A DNA stretch of 8,525 nucleotides, taken from the NCBI GenBank assembly GCA_030673735.1, contig DAOVIK010000056.1:1-8525 (forward strand), read 5' to 3'. The notes beneath the pieces were generated by a model, which made no database searches, had not been told where the DNA came from, and saw nothing but the letters and a program-made list of their open reading frames with translations. This DNA is from Anaerolineae bacterium. GTDB lineage: Bacteria; Chloroflexota; Anaerolineae; Anaerolineales; E44-bin32. The position numbers and the translations under genes are program-made. Below, in pieces: positions 6,116 to 8,525 of the stretch (the stretch's first letter is position 1; each line of letters begins with the position of its first letter).

Positions 6116-6325
6116 TTAGGGGATGCTAACGCTGGCCGCCTGCAAACCCTTCGGGCTTTCCTCGACTGAGAACTCCACTCGCTGACCCTCTTCGAGAGAG
6201 CGGTAGCCATCACCCAGGATTGCGGAGTAGTGAACGAAGATATCGTCACCCGACTCGCGTTCGATGAAGCCGTAGCCCTTGCCGCTGTTGAACCACTTGA
6301 CTGTTCCGATTTCACGCTCGGACAT
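6116..6325 (-). CDS. csp: Cold-shock protein (CspA family)
   Basis: This is a complete 69-residue cold-shock domain, a five-stranded OB fold that binds single-stranded RNA and DNA and acts as an RNA chaperone. It starts MSEREIGTVKWFNSGKGYGFI. RNP1 is KGYGF (residues 16-20) and RNP2 is IFVHYSAI (29-36), with the aromatic residues Trp11, Phe12, Tyr18, Phe20, Phe30, His32 and Tyr33 expected to stack on bases. RNP2 has Tyr33 where many members have Phe. The length is typical. An ideal AAGGAGG ribosome site lies at 6335-6341, 9 nt upstream, and a strong terminator follows at 6068-6093. A TTGACG at 6383-6388 (minus strand) could be a -35 box, but no good -10 box follows it. There is no long structured leader of the E. 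coli cspA kind, so cold induction cannot be inferred. Confidence 0.97.
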   Translation of the reverse strand: MSEREIGTVKWFNSGKGYGFIERESGDDIFVHYSAILGDGYRSLEEGQRVEFSVEESPKGLQAASVSIP

Positions 6326-6399
6326 TATCGTTTGCCTCCTTATGGCAAATTGAAGTTGTTAGGTGTCCGTCCCGTTCTTCGGCGTCAAGGTTCATTTAG

Positions 6400-6429
6400 A
6401 AAAAGCGCCTGAGCTCATGCAGCTCAGGC
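6400..6429 (-). terminator. Rho-independent terminator upstream of the cold-shock gene
   Basis: GCCTGAGCT (6407-6415) and AGCTCAGGC (6421-6429) form a perfect 9-bp stem with a 5-nt loop. On the minus strand the stem is followed by GC and five T (6400-6404). It ends transcription coming from the right about 75 nt before the cold-shock start, or acts as an attenuator if the cold-shock transcript begins further upstream. The stop codon of the possible small ORF (6424-6534) lies within its arm. Confidence 0.72.
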
Positions 6430-6534
6430 CTTCATCTCACGACTTCCAGACAGAACTTGCACGTCACCTACAAGCAGGAAGATTGCCAAGGTTCTCGGCT
6501 TTTGTCTAGGGTGACCGATTGTGTTCTTGCGCAT
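6424..6534 (-). CDS. Possible small ORF, 36 residues, ending in a terminator
   Basis: An ATG at 6534 (minus strand) has GGAGAG at 6542-6547, 7 nt upstream, and opens a 36-codon frame starting MRKNTIGHPRQKPRTLAIFL. The TGA at 6424-6426 falls inside the first arm of the terminator hairpin at 6407-6429. Residues 1-14 are strongly basic, 16-23 are hydrophobic, and the tail is polar. I recognise no family. The ribosome site, spacing and immediate terminator make translation credible. A 36-codon open frame can arise by chance, and the transcript might instead be a small RNA or part of the cold-shock leader. Confidence 0.3.
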   Translation of the reverse strand: MRKNTIGHPRQKPRTLAIFLLVGDVQVLSGSREMKA

Positions 6535-6578
6535 GTTCGTACTCTCCGATCGAAATGTGCTTCCACCATGCTATTCAA

Positions 6579-6782
6579 GTCATCCTGAGCCCCTCGGCTG
6601 CGCTCGGGACAGGCGAAGCGAAGAATCTCGTTCTCCGCCATCAACGGATCAAGTCTGCCAGAAACGAGATCCTTCGCCGTTCGCCCCTGGAGTTCCTACA
6701 GGGGTCGCTCATCCCTGACGTTCCCTGGACTGTCCGCCAGGACAGGCTTACAGAGATCGTATAGAACGCTCCTCAGGATGAC
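6579..6782. repeat. 204-bp dispersed palindromic element with GTCATCCTGAG ends
   Basis: GTCATCCTGAG (6579-6589) and its exact reverse complement CTCAGGATGAC (6772-6782) bound the element. Inside, GAAGAATCTCGTT (6620-6632) faces AACGAGATCCTTC (6663-6675), pairing at 12 of 13 positions around a 30-nt centre. Two smaller hairpins follow: CCCCT/AGGGG (about 6685-6704) and CTGTCC/GGACAG (about 6730-6745). The 'GTCATCCTGAGC...GCGAAG(A/G)ATCTC' wording matches a repeat I recall as very common in Chloroflexota and other environmental bacteria. No protein is encoded, so it is a passive element of MITE or REP type, or a structured RNA of unknown role. Confidence 0.7.
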
Positions 6783-6877
6783 ATATTTGGACATCGGAGG
6801 CTCCGCCGCCGGCCGTGGGATGTTCTCTGCTCTACGGATATCGCATTAATGGTCCCGGCTCATGAATAGTCAAGGAA

Positions 6878-6918
6878 GCGCCGGAGGGTACATCCTTTGT
6901 TTGCCACACCTTCGGCGC
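6878..6918. repeat. Imperfect hairpin GCGCCGGAGG / CCTTCGGCGC
   Basis: Ten-base arms (6878-6887 and 6909-6918) match at nine positions, and the remaining one could be a G/T wobble. The loop is 21 nt. No T-run follows on either strand. It may be the remnant of another palindromic repeat. Confidence 0.4.
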
Positions 6919-7047
6919 CATGCGTGGGGGGTGCTGCTCGTCCTGGATGTCCTTACCAGGGGAGACAACAGAGGGGTAGTTAGAAGAATGTTCTTTCCGG
7001 CAGCAGTTGAATGGCGGAACCGAAATGGATCGGACCGACATGGAAAC

Positions 7048-7098
7048 GGGCGCACGCCCCGCTAAGAGCGTGCGGGATGAACGACCGTGCGCCCCTAC
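7048..7098. repeat. Degenerate GTAGGGGCG-type palindrome
   Basis: GGGCGCACG (7048-7056) and CGTGCGCCC (7086-7094) are perfect 9-bp arms. The right arm continues to CGTGCGCCCCTAC (7086-7098), the same CGCCCCTAC end as the repeat at 3599-3656. The left arm has lost the matching GTAG. Between them lie nested short arms CCCGC/GCGGG (7058-7062, 7072-7076). It looks like a decayed second copy of the same repeat class with a different core. Confidence 0.55.
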
Positions 7099-7152
7099 GA
7101 CAGCATTGAAGTAGGTCTCAGGAGATCCATATCTCCGAGCAAAATTGATTGC

Positions 7153-7176
7153 AGAGACGCATAGTTGTGCGTCTCT
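7153..7176. repeat. AGAGACGCA hairpin repeat
   Basis: AGAGACGCA (7153-7161) and TGCGTCTCT (7168-7176) are perfect 9-bp arms over a 6-nt loop; an inner T/G pair would make the loop four. The word (G)TAGAGACG...CGTCTCTA(C) is a highly iterated palindrome in cyanobacteria and some Chloroflexota as I recall it. It has no T-tail for termination of either strand. It lies about 150 nt upstream of the sigma-factor gene. Confidence 0.5.
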
Positions 7177-7329
7177 AGAGCGGACCATTGCCGATCGCGG
7201 AACTTGTCAGGATTCACGGCTGCGCACTCGATATCCTGATATGTCCTCCTGAGCGGTGTTTATGCATATTCCCGAATCCGAATAAAATCAGTCATTGGCT
7301 CGTTGATTAATCGAGAGGACCAAGACCAC

Positions 7330-7899
7330 GTGAACCTCAAGGCCGCCAAATTGGATGCGAGCGAGCTTGCCCTGATCGATCGAGCGCGGGAAGGTGACCG
7401 GCATGCCTTTGGCGAATTGGTTCTCCGTTATCGAAAGCGAGTTGTCAACTTGGTGTATCGCATGTGCGGCGACGCTGAGACGGCGCAAGATATGGCCCAA
7501 GAGACGTTCGTCCGAGCTTGGAAGCATCTCCCCAACTATAGGCCACGCTCGGCCTTCATCAGTTGGCTCTACCGCATTGCCACCAACGCCACCTTGGACA
7601 TGCTGCGCCGTGAAAGAGAGACTCTCGACGTGGATGAGCTTCCACTGGCGGCTGCCGGCAAGAGCGTGGAAGCCTCTATGGAGGCGAAGGACCGGGCTGA
7701 GCTTGTGCAGCAAGCCGTGCTGAGCCTGCCTCCCGCCAGCCGCAGCGTTCTGATCCTGCGTGAGTACGAAGCACTCTCTTACCGCGAGATCGCCGAAACA
7801 CTCGGCATTCCAACCGGCACGGTAATGTCACGTTTGAGCTACGCTCGCGTGCGTTTGTCGCAAATCTTGGAACCCTATCTGAAGGAAGCGATCCTATGA
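7330..7899 (+). CDS. ECF-type RNA polymerase sigma factor (sigma-70 family)
   Basis: This is a 189-residue group IV (extracytoplasmic function) sigma factor. Sigma region 2 covers about residues 18-97, with the core-binding YRKRVVNLVYRMCGDAETAQD and the -10 recognition segment AQETFVRAWKHLPNYRPRSAF, then WLYRIATNATLDMLRRE. A linker without region 3 follows. Region 4 (about 128-180) has LSLPPASRSVLILREYEALSYREIA and the helix-turn-helix ETLGIPTGTVMSRLSYAR that reads the -35 box. I start at the GTG at 7330, with GAGAGG 11 nt upstream; a TTG at 7303 would add nine residues but has no ribosome site. The gene overlaps the anti-sigma gene by 4 bp (ATGA), so the two are translationally coupled. ECF factors direct polymerase to a small stress or envelope regulon, often including their own operon. 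Confidence 0.95.
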   Translation: MNLKAAKLDASELALIDRAREGDRHAFGELVLRYRKRVVNLVYRMCGDAETAQDMAQETFVRAWKHLPNYRPRSAFISWLYRIATNATLDMLRRERETLDVDELPLAAAGKSVEASMEAKDRAELVQQAVLSLPPASRSVLILREYEALSYREIAETLGIPTGTVMSRLSYARVRLSQILEPYLKEAIL

Positions 7900-8420
7900 G
7901 TGAACACGTGAACGGATGGCTGGCCGCATACTTCGATGGCGAGCTGGGAGATCACCGCTCGCAGAAAGTGCGCGCCCACCTGGAGGAATGCGCAAGCTGC
8001 CAGGAGGAGCTGGCAACGCTCACCCGCCTGCGCCAATTGCTTGGCGAGAACCCAGAAGCCAGTGGCATGTTGCCGGCAAAGCAATTCGCGAGCCGGGTCG
8101 CCTTGCATTTATCACGCCGACCATCGCAACCTCTTTGGCGCAGGACGGCTACCCTGCTGTGGGGATCGATCCCTGCAGTGTTGCTTACCGCTTGGGTATT
8201 CACGCAAGCACTGTTCCTGGTGATGACGCTGTCCGGGATCGCCTTGAATTTGGGGCTGTGGGGGCCAAGTGAGTTGGCGATCACCTATCAATTCTCGCCG
8301 GTGGACGCACTCATGGTGAACTTGGGAATCTCCGCCTTGATCGGATTGATGATCTTGAGCTGGCTGGCAAGCTGGTGGATCAGACAACAGAGCAACATCG
8401 CGCATCAGGCGACCGAATAA
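7896..8420 (+). CDS. Zinc-finger anti-sigma factor, membrane-anchored
   Basis: The 174-residue partner of the sigma factor starts within the sigma stop codon. The N-terminal cytoplasmic domain carries the ZAS signature: Trp8-Tyr12-Asp14 helix, then His28-x3-Cys32-x2-Cys35 in HLEECASCQEEL, which binds zinc and clamps the sigma factor. After a polar linker (about 50-82) come two hydrophobic regions, about 86-120 (possibly two passes) and 137-161, followed by a short charged tail. It should hold the sigma factor at the membrane and release it on an envelope or redox signal. Large extracellular sensor domains seen in some anti-sigma factors are missing, so the signal probably acts through the membrane part or the zinc site. 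The family is clear; the signal is unknown. Confidence 0.92.
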   Translation: MSEHVNGWLAAYFDGELGDHRSQKVRAHLEECASCQEELATLTRLRQLLGENPEASGMLPAKQFASRVALHLSRRPSQPLWRRTATLLWGSIPAVLLTAWVFTQALFLVMTLSGIALNLGLWGPSELAITYQFSPVDALMVNLGISALIGLMILSWLASWWIRQQSNIAHQATE

Positions 8421-8498
8421 ACGCCGCTCAATACTCGTTCAATAGGGAGAGCGAACGTTTATACCTGTTAGACAGATACGTTGAAAGGGAGATATGAA

Positions 8499-8525
8499 AT
8501 GGACTCCTCGAAAGTACTGAAGCAA
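8499..8525 (+). CDS. Start of a further gene after the sigma/anti-sigma pair (cut off)
   Basis: Nine codons (MDSSKVLKQ) run to the right edge. AAAGGGAG lies 7 nt upstream of ATG 8499, well placed. The ATG at 8494 fails after eight codons, which supports 8499. The 78-nt gap after the anti-sigma stop has no terminator, so this gene may belong to the same operon and be a target of the sigma factor. Nothing can be said about the product. Confidence 0.55.

Larger units (their letters stand above)
6535..7329. other. Palindrome-rich intergenic region without a convincing gene
   Basis: About 800 bases carry at least four inverted-repeat structures (6579-6782, 6878-6918, 7048-7098, 7153-7176) and no reading frame with a ribosome site and recognisable protein. 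Open frames that cross it (for example 6862-7065 plus, 6832-7188 minus) run through the repeats, lack a good ribosome site and have the composition of chance frames. The last roughly 150 bases should hold the sigma-factor promoter, which I cannot define with confidence. Confidence 0.55.

Noticed and set aside
6862..7065. 67-codon plus-strand open frame
   Set aside because: No ribosome site precedes the ATG, it ends inside the degenerate palindrome, and no protein family is recognisable.
6832..7188. 118-codon minus-strand open frame
   Set aside because: It runs across two palindromic repeats, has no good ribosome site, and its residue composition (rich in Arg, Ser, Pro) is that of a chance frame.
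7199..7232. GGAACTT as a possible ECF-type -35 box for autoregulation of the sigma operon
   Set aside because: The -35 word fits many ECF factors, but no TCTGA or CGTC-like -10 element follows at 16-17 nt, and the spot is about 130 nt from the start codon. Left out of the feature list.

Overview
The window looks like ordinary chromosome from a moderately GC-rich bacterium. It is most likely a member of the Chloroflexota (Anaerolineae-like). This is an inference from three things: two secreted lipoproteins with Pro/Thr-rich 'TPTP' linkers behind the lipobox, a DUF6159-type membrane protein, and dispersed palindromic repeats of kinds I associate with Chloroflexota and cyanobacterial genomes. 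No rRNA, tRNA, CRISPR array, transposase or phage gene is visible.

Layout. Positions 1-994 hold two minus-strand genes: the start of a lipoprotein gene that runs off the left edge, and a HAD-IB phosphatase-like hydrolase. A divergent control region (about 995-1264) has good promoters facing both ways around a perfect 12-bp palindrome, and leads right into a second lipoprotein of unknown family. After a roughly 400-bp gap comes a 12-TM major facilitator transporter (2260-3510). It converges on a minus-strand ornithine cyclodeaminase/mu-crystallin family gene (3696-4670), with a strong hairpin terminator and a second long inverted repeat in between. Upstream of that gene, on the same strand, is a very short gene (4797-4940) encoding a 47-residue Flp-type pilin precursor. 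Divergent from it is a multi-pass DUF6159-like membrane protein (5167-6009) with a near-consensus promoter. This converges on a minus-strand cold-shock protein (6116-6325), again with a clear terminator between them.

Positions 6326-7329 hold no convincing long gene. They contain a possible 36-codon ORF that ends inside a minus-strand terminator, and then a run of palindromic elements: a 204-bp element with perfect 11-bp ends, a degenerate copy of a GTAGGGGCG-type palindrome, and an AGAGACGCA-type hairpin. The right end is an ECF sigma factor gene overlapping its zinc-finger anti-sigma gene by 4 bp, followed by the first nine codons of another gene.

The genes do not form one pathway. The tightest functional unit is the sigma/anti-sigma pair, probably with the cut-off gene downstream. 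I see no clear novel defence or mobile system. The items most worth following up are the hidden Flp pilin, which has no visible tad export genes, the palindrome-rich intergenic region at 6579-7176, and the small ORF/terminator upstream of the cold-shock gene.
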